Translations under genes and position numbers: made by a program
Shown: in pieces, positions 1 to 8,000 of the stretch
Position numbering within the stretch: position 1 is the first letter of the stretch
Layout of the letters: every line of letters begins with the position of its first letter
The notes under the pieces: model-generated
Database searches by the model: none
What the model was told of the DNA's origin: nothing
The model's input: the letters and a program-made list of their open reading frames with translations, nothing else
Assembly (NCBI RefSeq): GCF_001653975.1
Contig: NZ_CP014639.1
Span: 248,001-312,000 of the forward strand
Length of the DNA stretch: 64,000 bases
Reading direction: 5' to 3'
Origin: Candidatus Chlamydia sanziniae
GTDB taxonomy: Bacteria > Chlamydiota > Chlamydiia > Chlamydiales > Chlamydiaceae

Positions 1-1298
1 ACAACAAGCATTAAAATAAATAGCATAGGCATGGTTTCCCAAATCTCAGTAAAACGAGACAGGACCATGTCTACGATACCTCCAAAATATCCTGCGGCCA
101 ACCCAATCATGATACCGAGGGTTAACCCTATTGCCACTCCAATGCTGCTAACAAGAAGGGCAATGCGAATACCAAAAATCAAAGAAGCAAGTAAATCTTT
201 ACGAGTGATTCTTGTGAGTTGCCACCACGCCACATATTTGTTCATTTCACGAGAACCGCCTGCATCGTCTTCCCAATGAAAGCTACTAAAAAATGGACTA
301 ATAAGAATGTGGAGTTCTTCAGATTCTTTTTCTATCCATGCACGCTTGTTCTGAATAAACGTTACAGCGCTATGCAATTTTGTATACTTTTCGATTACCT
401 GGCGTGTTTCTAACAAATAATTCCTATGCGACTCTGCTTGTTTTTCTATATCTGCATAAGCAACTCGCAACTCTTCAAGTTGTCTCCACCAATTATTATA
501 CATGGCGAGGTTGAAATCATACTCTATTCGTGTTAATGCCATGGCAAAGGGGCGGTAGTTATCGATAGCACGATTCCATGCTTGTTGTGCTATCTCATAA
601 GATCGCTGTAGCTTAGACATTTGTTGTTGAAGCCGTGTAAGACAGATATCCTCATTTTTCATTTCTAAATAGCGTAATGTGGGCATAGCAATGCTGCGGT
701 GTCCTTCAAAAGCGACGCGATATTTCTTCAGGACATGATCCTGTTTCTTCCGATATTTTGTCTTAGTAAGGATATTCAACTGCTCATATTTACTCATATA
801 ATGCTGTTCCATTTCCCAAGTACGTGCCTCTTTGGGCAGCAACATTAAAGTTTCGGAATTGACTATTACAATATTTTCACGAATTCTCTCTGCACGTGCC
901 TTCTTGAGCTGTTCTGCAGCCGTAGGATCTTGTATTTTGCCATGATATACCCAGACAAAACCAGTAATGTGGACGACTATAAGAATTCCCAGAAACCAAC
1001 AACGTACATACCCACGACAGAGCTTCCAAGAAAGTAAGAAAAAAGGAAATGTCAACATGAGGACATTGAAAAACAAATCCACAGGTTTTGTATAGTATCC
1101 TCGGAACAATAAGTATCTTAATAAGGGGAAAAAGAATTCTCCATGCCATCGAACAAGCAGAGGTTTACTACTAGCAAATAAGGGTGCGTAAATTCCTATA
1201 ACAGCAATGGTAATGAAAAATTTCCAGGACAACGAAGCTAAAAAATTTTTACGATATGCAGAACAAAAACGATGATAAAAAGAAAGAGGAGAATCCAC
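1..1298 (-). CDS. oppC: Oligopeptide ABC transporter permease OppC, C-terminus beyond window edge
   Basis: Inner-membrane permease subunit of a peptide importer, paired with the OppB gene upstream. The reading frame begins with GTG at 1298, directly after the oppB stop codon, behind a strong GGAGGAGG Shine-Dalgarno. It stays open to base 1, giving about 432 codons, already far longer than the usual 300. After hydrophobic segments near residues 25-45 and 70-120 comes a charged, helix-rich stretch of about 200 residues. The conserved permease part follows, ending in GLAAGYFGGIVDMV and a TEIWETMP motif typical of OppC. The charged insertion is not normal for the family; the permease assignment is firm. 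The final part of the protein is not visible. Confidence 0.88.
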   Translation of the reverse strand, partial: MDSPLSFYHRFCSAYRKNFLASLSWKFFITIAVIGIYAPLFASSKPLLVRWHGEFFFPLLRYLLFRGYYTKPVDLFFNVLMLTFPFFLLSWKLCRGYVRCWFLGILIVVHITGFVWVYHGKIQDPTAAEQLKKARAERIRENIVIVNSETLMLLPKEARTWEMEQHYMSKYEQLNILTKTKYRKKQDHVLKKYRVAFEGHRSIAMPTLRYLEMKNEDICLTRLQQQMSKLQRSYEIAQQAWNRAIDNYRPFAMALTRIEYDFNLAMYNNWWRQLEELRVAYADIEKQAESHRNYLLETRQVIEKYTKLHSAVTFIQNKRAWIEKESEELHILISPFFSSFHWEDDAGGSREMNKYVAWWQLTRITRKDLLASLIFGIRIALLVSSIGVAIGLTLGIMIGLAAGYFGGIVDMVLSRFTEIWETMPMLFILMLV

Positions 1299-2783
1299 TT
1301 ACATCCTCCTCCCATCTAGCCGTACGCGAGGATCTAAAAGTACATAACAAATATCACCAATCAAGTATCCTATCAGGGACAATGCTGACCCCATAAGCAC
1401 GGAGAATAAAACTACATTGTGATCACGATTTAAAATGGCGTGATAGAAAAACTTTCCAAAGCCATCTATGTCAAATAAAGTTTCGACTATCAAAGTGCCG
1501 CCAAGTAAAGCTCCCATTGATGATGCTAAGGAAGTGACTAATGAGGCAGCAGCATTTTTTCCCACATGCTTACATAGAATATCCATACGGGATATGCCAC
1601 GAGCTCTAACTGCACAGATATAATCTTGACTGAGAATTTCAAGAAATATCGAACGACTCAAGCGTGATTGAGCAGCGAAGGCACCATAACTTACCGCACA
1701 AAAAGGGAGGAAACCGTGTACAATCAAATCTAACAAACGTCCGAAAGTACTCAATTCATTAAAAATCTCTGGAGGAGAACGTAAGCCACTGTAGGGCATG
1801 GGAATTGAAGTAAAAGGTATAGTTTTGTTAATAACAAAATTATCTATAATCCATGGAACTGCAACAAATACAGGGATTGAAAACAAAATAAGGAATATGA
1901 AATTCAAGACATGATCAACCAATCGGTTTCTTTTTAACGCCATGATCATGCCGAAAAATTGACATAACACGAACCCAACAATCATAGGCAAGATTGACAA
2001 TACTAAAGAGGAGCGCAAGCGTTTAAAGACCTCTGAAATTACTGTTTTATGTCCATCATTACGTAAAGTGCCAAAATCTAATCGTAAAATGCGAGACATA
2101 TAACGAGCAAAACGGGTTTCACAGAAAAAAATTTTCCATGATCTCCGAGTGTTATAAGAAAAAGCTTCAATGCCTCCAGAATCTCGAAACCACTTCTTTA
2201 ATACTTCTACTTTAGTGTTGATATCTTCTTCTGAAAGTTGCCGAACTAACAAGAGGTTACTTTCTGACACTTCTCGATTATATTCTCTTTGCTTTGGTGT
2301 GAGTTTCGTGCTAACAATCCCTTGGCGGATTCCCCCACGAATAAACAAATCTGCAGCTACATGACGATAGATCGGATTTTCAGAAAGATTACCGGCTTCA
2401 AACAATAATATCGGCATGATAAATTTGGCTCGATCTCCCCAATAGATTTTTAAAGTAGAAAACTTCTCCCCCTTAGCATTTTTACTCTGTGCACTATTTA
2501 TTAATTCTTGAATCCCTGTTTGAATCTGTTTATGCGATAGCTTAGGACGTGTGTTGAAAAAAATGGGCAATGTCAATCCATAATGCTCCCGAAATTGCAA
2601 ATAACGATCAGGACCTTTATAGGTACGGACTTTTTCTGATTTTCCTGCTTCTCCGCAAGAATCGACGGATTGGTCCTCTATAACATCTCCAGGAGCTGCG
2701 TTTAAAATCACAAAATTTATAGAAATAATAGCGAACAAGGTTAGAGGGATTAACACAAGGCGTTTTAAGATGTACTTAAACAC
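1299..2783 (-). CDS. oppB: Oligopeptide ABC transporter permease OppB, enlarged
   Basis: Permease subunit of an Opp/Dpp-type importer, 494 residues against about 306 in E. coli. A first membrane helix lies at residues 7-29. A hydrophilic, probably extracytoplasmic stretch of about 200 residues follows. The binding-protein-dependent permease domain comes next, with its EAA coupling loop (DYICAVRARGISRMD) near 387-401 and C-terminal motif DPRVRLDGR. The start overlaps the oppA end by 19 bases and the stop abuts oppC, so the three genes form one operon. No oppD/oppF ATPase gene is visible here; one may lie elsewhere and be shared. Position matches C. trachomatis CT479. Confidence 0.9.
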   Translation of the reverse strand: MFKYILKRLVLIPLTLFAIISINFVILNAAPGDVIEDQSVDSCGEAGKSEKVRTYKGPDRYLQFREHYGLTLPIFFNTRPKLSHKQIQTGIQELINSAQSKNAKGEKFSTLKIYWGDRAKFIMPILLFEAGNLSENPIYRHVAADLFIRGGIRQGIVSTKLTPKQREYNREVSESNLLLVRQLSEEDINTKVEVLKKWFRDSGGIEAFSYNTRRSWKIFFCETRFARYMSRILRLDFGTLRNDGHKTVISEVFKRLRSSLVLSILPMIVGFVLCQFFGMIMALKRNRLVDHVLNFIFLILFSIPVFVAVPWIIDNFVINKTIPFTSIPMPYSGLRSPPEIFNELSTFGRLLDLIVHGFLPFCAVSYGAFAAQSRLSRSIFLEILSQDYICAVRARGISRMDILCKHVGKNAAASLVTSLASSMGALLGGTLIVETLFDIDGFGKFFYHAILNRDHNVVLFSVLMGSALSLIGYLIGDICYVLLDPRVRLDGRRM

Positions 2784-4888
2784 TCTTCCTCCTTCTTATC
2801 TAACCACACCTTATCAATATTTATTGTTTCATCCTGAGCTTCTGGGATTAAATCGACCCTATGTATTGGGATAAAAACATTTTTTACATAATCCTTATAA
2901 AGCAGGGAATAATATCGTGCGTAGAGAAAAGCATAGGGGGCCTCTTCATGGATAATTTCGTGAAAACGATGATATAACCGAACACGTTCCTCTGGATCGT
3001 ATTCGTAGCTTAACTTATCAATAATGAGATCAGCCTCCTCATTTTGGAAACCTACAACATTGGCGGAGCCTTTTTCCATAGCACCTTCGGAATGCCATAG
3101 AGCGCGTGGATCTTCAGGAGGCGAAGCCAAACACCATCCCATTAAAAGAGCATCAAAATTTTTCTCGTCAAAAGCGTATGAAAGATCTGCCATATCTAAC
3201 CCAAGCAGGCTACACTCCACGCCAATTTCTTTACAAACCGTGACCATATAATCTGCGATCATACGCGCTATAAAACTTTTCACATAGTAGCATAATCGAA
3301 AACGGAAGGGGACGACAACACCATCGATTACTTTTTCACGAATGCCATCACCGTCAGTATCTATCCATCCCTCTTCTTCTAGTAGACGAATAGCTTCTTC
3401 TGGGGAGTAATGCCATCCTTCGACCTCTTGGTTATAAGAGGGAGAATAATGGGCGAATGGACCACTAATGGTACGTCCTCGCCCTCCGAGGCATTGCTCA
3501 ATAACCCTATCCCTATCAATCGCCATATTCATAGCACGGCGTACCTGACGACTTTGGAAAAATAAAGAATAGCAGTTCCAACCTATATAAGTATATGCAC
3601 GGTCGGAGGCAACCAATTCACGAATAGCCTCACCTTTAGCAGCTTGCTTAGTATAAGCTGGACTCTTCATAAAGTTTTGGAGATTGTCTGTTTGATTTGG
3701 AGGTAGATAAGCAATATCGATTTTCCCTGTTTTAAAATCTTGAAATAAGGCGTCTGTACTATCTTTAAAATAGACGTAACGCTTTTCAACAAGAGCTCCT
3801 AAGGGATCGTAATAATCGGGATTACGCAAGAAAACGACTTTTTCATCATCTAGTCCTCCGAAATAGAAAGCTCCGCAACTCACAACGTAATTATTTGCCC
3901 AATGAGCTACGAAATTTTGTGCCCAGACAGAATCCTTCCTGTAAATGTCAGAATCATGAGCATCATCAATGATTTTTTCTCCATTAGCAAAATATTGATA
4001 AACAAAACAAGGAAGGGGTCGTAAGCAAAGTGTATTGGAAAAGGCAGAATAGAGTACTCTACGTTCTTCCTGTCCCTCATCATTTACTATGGTATGTGCT
4101 TTCCATCGCACTACAAATTTCAAGTCATTTTCTATAGTAAAAGAAATAATGTCTTCAAAATAGGAGCGTAAAGCAACAGCTCCCATTGTTGCCACATAGG
4201 GATTCATAACTACATCATAGTAGAACTTAAAATCGTGGGCAGTCACTGGGTGAGGCTGTAAAAACTTCTTATCCAACTGCACGTGTTTAGGGAAAAATCC
4301 AGGGTTAATCGGAGACCAAAATACATGGGGACGTAAGTACACATGAAACTCTTTATCTCCAGAACCATCAACAGTAGCATGCTCTTCTATTTTTACAGCA
4401 AGGCCTGGAGAAAATTCCTCATATTTTCCTACATGAGGGTTTGCTAAAGCAGGGACACAGAGTTCATAGAATTTAATAACGTAATCAAAACCATTAAATG
4501 GGTTTAAATTGTCTGGTTTGCCTACATGTGCTGTACGCAATACACCTTTCGAAGTAAAGTTAACTCCTAACAAATCCGGTAAAGATTGCTGCATGTAAGG
4601 ATCAGGAGAGAGTAGGTTACGATATGTGGAATCACCGTAGACCATACTTAAAGTTTTATTACAGGCAATACTAGAAACTATTGCAGGGTTAGGTGAAAGA
4701 TTTAACGTTTGAGAAGACTGTTGTTTAATAAGCCGTGAAATTTCACGAATATCATCCTGAACATCGCGGACATTACTTTTGATAGACTTAACATCTTTTT
4801 CAAGTAAATTTGATGACCAATACAACAAAATCAAAGAGCCTGCTAAAATGCCTTTTATAATTTTGTCTAATACACACCTTTTATTCAT
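2765..4888 (-). CDS. oppA: Peptide ABC transporter substrate-binding protein OppA (family 5), membrane-anchored
   Basis: Solute-binding protein of family 5, expected to capture peptides outside the inner membrane and hand them to OppB/OppC. I place the start at ATG 4888 (707 residues), since the upstream in-frame TTG at 4909 lies inside a hairpin and AGGGGAC precedes the ATG. Residues 12-30 form a single hydrophobic anchor with no lipobox. A short charged helical linker follows, then the large lobe (LRTAHVGKPDNLNPFNGFDY) and a downstream segment with RRAMNMAIDRDRV, a family 5 signature. It is longer than the usual 540 residues. First gene of the opp operon; equivalent by position to CT480. 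Confidence 0.88.
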   Translation of the reverse strand: MNKRCVLDKIIKGILAGSLILLYWSSNLLEKDVKSIKSNVRDVQDDIREISRLIKQQSSQTLNLSPNPAIVSSIACNKTLSMVYGDSTYRNLLSPDPYMQQSLPDLLGVNFTSKGVLRTAHVGKPDNLNPFNGFDYVIKFYELCVPALANPHVGKYEEFSPGLAVKIEEHATVDGSGDKEFHVYLRPHVFWSPINPGFFPKHVQLDKKFLQPHPVTAHDFKFYYDVVMNPYVATMGAVALRSYFEDIISFTIENDLKFVVRWKAHTIVNDEGQEERRVLYSAFSNTLCLRPLPCFVYQYFANGEKIIDDAHDSDIYRKDSVWAQNFVAHWANNYVVSCGAFYFGGLDDEKVVFLRNPDYYDPLGALVEKRYVYFKDSTDALFQDFKTGKIDIAYLPPNQTDNLQNFMKSPAYTKQAAKGEAIRELVASDRAYTYIGWNCYSLFFQSRQVRRAMNMAIDRDRVIEQCLGGRGRTISGPFAHYSPSYNQEVEGWHYSPEEAIRLLEEEGWIDTDGDGIREKVIDGVVVPFRFRLCYYVKSFIARMIADYMVTVCKEIGVECSLLGLDMADLSYAFDEKNFDALLMGWCLASPPEDPRALWHSEGAMEKGSANVVGFQNEEADLIIDKLSYEYDPEERVRLYHRFHEIIHEEAPYAFLYARYYSLLYKDYVKNVFIPIHRVDLIPEAQDETINIDKVWLDKKEEECLSTS

Positions 4889-4902
4889 ATACGGCAAGTC
4901 CC

Positions 4903-4929
4903 CTGTCAAAGCTCCATAAGCTTTGACAG
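4903..4929 (-). promoter_or_regulatory. Perfect 11-bp hairpin in the oppA 5' leader
   Basis: Arms CTGTCAAAGCT (4903-4913) and AGCTTTGACAG (4919-4929) are exact inverted repeats around a 5-base loop. On the transcript the stem ends where the oppA Shine-Dalgarno (AGGGGAC) begins, 15-25 bases before the ATG. It could be a protein-binding operator, an mRNA-stabilising 5' stem or a translation control element. The role is inference; the structure is plain in the sequence. Confidence 0.5.
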
Positions 4930-5050
4930 TTCGTGAAAATATGTGGTCAAGCCCTTAAACTTGACGTGACTACATTGCATTTATCATGGTACATAGATCA
5001 AAAATTACCTAAAGTCTTAAAAAGAATAAAAAATTATTACACCACTATTA

Positions 5051-5084
5051 AAAAATAAAAACAGGAATATATATGTTCCTGTTT
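5051..5084 (-). terminator. Rho-independent terminator after the acidic secreted protein gene
   Basis: Inverted repeat AAACAGGAA (5059-5067) and TTCCTGTTT (5076-5084) with an 8-base loop. Read on the minus strand it is followed by TTATTTTTTAA, a T-rich tract. It lies 26 bases past the stop codon of the gene ending at 5110. Confidence 0.7.
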
Positions 5085-5109
5085 CTATTATTTAAAAACG
5101 CCTATTTTC

Positions 5110-5397
5110 TTATGAATGTTCTTCTGATTGTTCCTGTGACTGTTCTTGTGACTGTTCTTGCTCTTCAGGATTGTCTGAAGGCATTTCAAATTCTTTATCA
5201 AGATTTTCATCAAGGTTTTCATCAAAGCTTCCATCAGATTCCATACTGGAATTCGAATTGTCTTCAGCATCATCATCTGCATCGTACTGATCGTGATATT
5301 CGTCAAATGCATAAGAGCATTTCGCAGAGGCAAGAACAGAACAACTCAAACAAGGCAGACTCAAAGTTAAAAAAAGGAATGGGACTAATTTTTTCAT
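5110..5397 (-). CDS. Small acidic exported protein with tetrapeptide repeats, unknown function
   Basis: A 95-residue protein. MKKLVPFLFLTLSLPCLSCS forms a classical Sec signal peptide (Lys-Lys, hydrophobic core, cysteines near residues 16 and 19; the LSC could be a weak lipobox). The rest is extremely acidic and low in complexity. It has a D/E-rich middle, two DENL units and a C-terminal run of QEQS repeats. The ATG at 5397 follows TAGGAG with 7-8 base spacing. It sits in the CT481-CT483 interval of the chlamydial order and has its own terminator downstream. I do not recognise a family. The charge suggests an envelope or secreted protein that binds cations or basic partners, which is inference. 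Overlapping frames here look like shadows. Confidence 0.7.
   Translation of the reverse strand: MKKLVPFLFLTLSLPCLSCSVLASAKCSYAFDEYHDQYDADDDAEDNSNSSMESDGSFDENLDENLDKEFEMPSDNPEEQEQSQEQSQEQSEEHS
5125..5160. repeat. 12-bp tandem repeat, three copies, coding QEQS
   Basis: Units TGATTGTTCCTG, TGACTGTTCTTG and TGACTGTTCTTG lie head to tail; the last two are identical. The unit is a multiple of three, so copy-number change would alter protein length and keep the frame. Confidence 0.8.
5197..5232. repeat. 12-bp tandem repeat, two good copies and one degenerate, coding DENL
   Basis: ATCAAGATTTTC and ATCAAGGTTTTC are followed by a decayed third copy, ATCAAAGCTTCC. This is a second in-frame minisatellite in the same small gene and has a different unit from the C-terminal one. 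Confidence 0.7.
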
Positions 5398-5564
5398 ATT
5401 TATTCTCCTAATTGAAAATACACCAGCTGAAGTAATAAAAATTGATCTAAATTAAGTGATCAAATCTATTACAAAATAGCAACTGGCGTACAAGTTTCTA
5501 CGCACTATATGAAAAAAGAAAAATAATCTGCAATTAAAAAAGTTATTACTAGAATGGGATTAAA

Positions 5565-5888
5565 TTACCGTGCCCGCTGCCGTGGGAATAAACAAATACC
5601 GTATAATAGAATAAGAATTCCTATAATTAACAAGCTTATGGCTACAGAGAGAGGCACCAAGCCTAAGGTAAGACACCCTTCAATCAATATTAGACTTAGA
5701 GGCTGCCCAGAATAAATCAAGCTGATGGCTGCTGAGGAACACAGTGCTATCAGCAACCCCAAAATTGCTATAGCAGACGCTATTTCATAGCGGGTACGCA
5801 CAGAAAAGTTTGTTTTCCAAGAAACGCTTATTCGATAAAGAAGACTTTGCTCTATTGTGTAAGTAGTCTTAAAACAGACCCAATTCAT
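5565..5888 (-). CDS. Candidate inclusion membrane protein with bilobed hydrophobic domain (CT483-like)
   Basis: A 107-residue protein. A short hydrophilic N-terminus of about 35 residues is followed by two closely spaced hydrophobic segments, roughly residues 37-60 and 66-100, joined by a tight polar turn (IYSGQP). The tail is short and basic. Paired helices with a short loop are the hallmark of chlamydial Inc proteins, which are type III secreted and inserted in the vacuole membrane. Position matches CT483, which has been listed among predicted Incs. Assignment rests on topology and synteny, not on a sequence motif. It could be an ordinary small inner-membrane protein. It is followed by the acidic secreted protein gene on the same strand. 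Confidence 0.6.
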   Translation of the reverse strand: MNWVCFKTTYTIEQSLLYRISVSWKTNFSVRTRYEIASAIAILGLLIALCSSAAISLIYSGQPLSLILIEGCLTLGLVPLSVAISLLIIGILILLYGICLFPRQRAR

Positions 5889-5921
5889 GATATTTAGTTT
5901 ATTAGAAAAAAAAGAAAAAAA

Positions 5922-6929
5922 CTAGCTTTTATTATACTCTACACCATAGAATTTAATTAATTTTTGAGACTTTTTATAATCTCTTTTTTTTAATTCTTCG
6001 TAAATACGTAGTCCTCGTGCATTCATTCCCTGTTGGAAATAGAGAATTCCTAATTTAGACATTGTCTCAATATCATTAGGTTTAAGTTTCAAAACAATTT
6101 CATATTCCTGAATTTCCTCAAGAGGCATTTGCAGGTCATGGTAGCTATAAGCTAATTGTGCATGTACCCAAGCATTTCCCGGAGCATATTCATTTAAAAT
6201 TTTAAATTCTTCAATCGCTCGTCGCGCTGTTGCAAAAAATTTTTCTTGAATATTCTCGCTATAGCGCCCGGGAGGCACCCAATAATTTGAATCAAACTCT
6301 GGATATTTTCTTGGGTCAGCATAAAGCCCTGAAAGGGCTACGTAGGCGTCAGCAAGAGACACATGAGCCCCAAGATCTATAGGAATTGCTTGGACAACTT
6401 TGATATAAGCATCCACAGCCTTTTGCAACAGACATTCACGGAAAAGAAAATAATCTTCCCAAAAACAAAAGCAGCTGAATTTCCTAATGACATCGCGCTG
6501 AGGAAGACATCTTAGCACATAAGGAAGAATCGTATATTCTTCATTTTGAAGATTTACTGAAAGCTTAGTTGCTGCAGCAGCAAGGTGAGCCTGCTCTTCA
6601 ACAACATTATGTTTATGTTTTACTAACGCAAGAGTTGCGTGAAGATATTCTGAGGATAGTTCTTCAAAAACATCTGCTTTCCCTGAAAGCAGATAAAGAC
6701 GAAAGACAAGACATGCAAATAGGGTTAAGAAAAAACAGGCTAAGCAAAATGCAGGAACTACAGTTTTTCCAGAAAATAAGAAAAAATAAATGAAGATGCT
6801 GAGTTCAAGGGCCATAAGCAAAAAAGCCCCACAAACAAATAAGCTGTGCTTGATTAGGTATTGACGCAAGCGCTGGCTTGTCGTGTTACATAGAGCTTCT
6901 AAACTGGACTGGAAACCTAGCCGCTTCAT
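5922..6929 (-). CDS. Membrane protein with bilobed hydrophobic segment and C-terminal TPR-like repeats (CT484-like)
   Basis: A 335-residue protein. Two adjacent hydrophobic helices span about residues 30-53 and 59-80. A long soluble part follows with helix-pair repeats: residues about 165-205 (AVDAYIKVVQAIP then VSLADAYVALSGLY) and about 255-320 (AQLAYSYHDLQ, YEIVLKLKPND, LGILYFQQG). These have tetratricopeptide-repeat spacing and residues. TPRs mediate protein-protein contacts, so this is likely a membrane-tethered scaffold facing either the cytoplasm or, if it is an Inc protein, the host cytosol. The gene is divergent from hemH, lies directly upstream of the CT483-like gene on the same strand and matches CT484 by position. 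Confidence 0.7.
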   Translation of the reverse strand: MKRLGFQSSLEALCNTTSQRLRQYLIKHSLFVCGAFLLMALELSIFIYFFLFSGKTVVPAFCLACFFLTLFACLVFRLYLLSGKADVFEELSSEYLHATLALVKHKHNVVEEQAHLAAAATKLSVNLQNEEYTILPYVLRCLPQRDVIRKFSCFCFWEDYFLFRECLLQKAVDAYIKVVQAIPIDLGAHVSLADAYVALSGLYADPRKYPEFDSNYWVPPGRYSENIQEKFFATARRAIEEFKILNEYAPGNAWVHAQLAYSYHDLQMPLEEIQEYEIVLKLKPNDIETMSKLGILYFQQGMNARGLRIYEELKKRDYKKSQKLIKFYGVEYNKS

Positions 6930-7032
6930 AAATTTGCTGACTTATAAATAATTTTATTGAAAATAATTTGATGAGTTGCTTTCATTCAACAATCCAAAGG
7001 ATCTCCTTAGTGCTAACCACAGCTTTTTCTAT

Positions 7033-7992
7033 ATGAGCACTTCTATCTACATATTAGCAAACTTTGGGGGGCCACGTCATTCCGGTGAATTGAGTGATTT
7101 CTTAACCACTCTCCTGACAGATAGAGATGTTACAGGCACATGTTTGCCTTCATATTTGCATAAAAAGTTTTTTGCATTCATTGCTAAAAAACGCGTTACC
7201 AAGGTTCTTCCCCAATATCAATCCTTGAAAAGTTGGTCCCCAATATATTCTGATACCGAAGATCTTGCAGAAACTCTTGCCATCGCATTGCAATCTCCTG
7301 TAATTCCTTTTCATCGTTATTTACCCAGTACACATGCAAGAACGTTAAGTCACTTGCGATCGCTATGTTCTTTTCCTATTGTAGGCGTGCCATTATTTCC
7401 CCATTTCACTTATGCTGTTACAGGAAGTATTGTACGTTTTTTCCACATGCATATCCCTGAGCGATCCATTTCATGGCTTCCTTATTTTGGAAGTCATAGG
7501 AGTTTTATTTCTGCCCTGGCGTGTCATCTACGAAATTTTCTTCACCACCAAAAAATCTTAGAAAAGGAATGTTGCTTCTTATTTTCTGCTCATGGACTCC
7601 CTGTAAAATATGTTCGCCAGGGAGATCCCTATGCCAAACAATGTGAGGAGTCTTTTGTAACGATTGCTTCCATGTTTAAAGAAGCAAAAAGCTTACTTTG
7701 TTACCAATCTAAATTTGGTCCAGGACAATGGCTCTCACCAGCAACAGTTTCTGTATGTCGAAACTTACAGACCACAAAACCCTATGTTATTTTAATTCCT
7801 TTTGGTTTCATTTTTGATCACTTGGAAACTTTATATGAAATAGAACAAAAATATCTTCCTATACTACAAGTACGAGGATATCAGGCCTTCCGACTCCCTG
7901 CGATTTCTAGTATGTCCCCTTCCTGGATTTCTACTTTAGTAGAAATCATTCGAACCTCACCAACAGTAAATGCCAATATATTAATAAAATAA
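7033..7992 (+). CDS. hemH: Ferrochelatase
   Basis: Inserts ferrous iron into protoporphyrin IX, the last step of haem synthesis. The start at ATG 7033 gives 319 residues beginning MSTSIYILANFGGPRHSGE. This fits the family N-terminus (LxNxGGP), so the upstream in-frame ATG at 6976 is probably not used. The catalytic histidine lies in FSAHGLPVKYVRQGDPY, followed by the family segment YQSKFGPGQWLSPA. The C-terminal part contains IPFGFIFDHLETLYEIE, matching the second conserved acidic region. Length is normal. It is a single gene between divergent and convergent neighbours; its stop lies 8 bases from the end of the next gene on the opposite strand. Corresponds to CT485. Confidence 0.93.
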   Translation: MSTSIYILANFGGPRHSGELSDFLTTLLTDRDVTGTCLPSYLHKKFFAFIAKKRVTKVLPQYQSLKSWSPIYSDTEDLAETLAIALQSPVIPFHRYLPSTHARTLSHLRSLCSFPIVGVPLFPHFTYAVTGSIVRFFHMHIPERSISWLPYFGSHRSFISALACHLRNFLHHQKILEKECCFLFSAHGLPVKYVRQGDPYAKQCEESFVTIASMFKEAKSLLCYQSKFGPGQWLSPATVSVCRNLQTTKPYVILIPFGFIFDHLETLYEIEQKYLPILQVRGYQAFRLPAISSMSPSWISTLVEIIRTSPTVNANILIK

Positions 7993-8000
7993 AACCTAAA

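Noticed and set aside
31-413. Two plus-strand open frames at the left edge
   Set aside because: They lie entirely opposite the oppC coding frame, which continues in good frame with OppC motifs to base 1.
877-1149. 90-codon minus-strand frame inside oppC
   Set aside because: It is an alternative frame of the hydrophobic oppC N-terminal region; the oppC frame starts at GTG 1298 with a strong ribosome site and is continuous.
5073-5411. Plus-strand 112-codon frame and a minus-strand 81-codon frame over the acidic protein gene
   Set aside because: Repeats with units divisible by three keep all frames open, producing shadow frames. Only the 5110-5397 minus frame has a signal peptide, ribosome site and downstream terminator.
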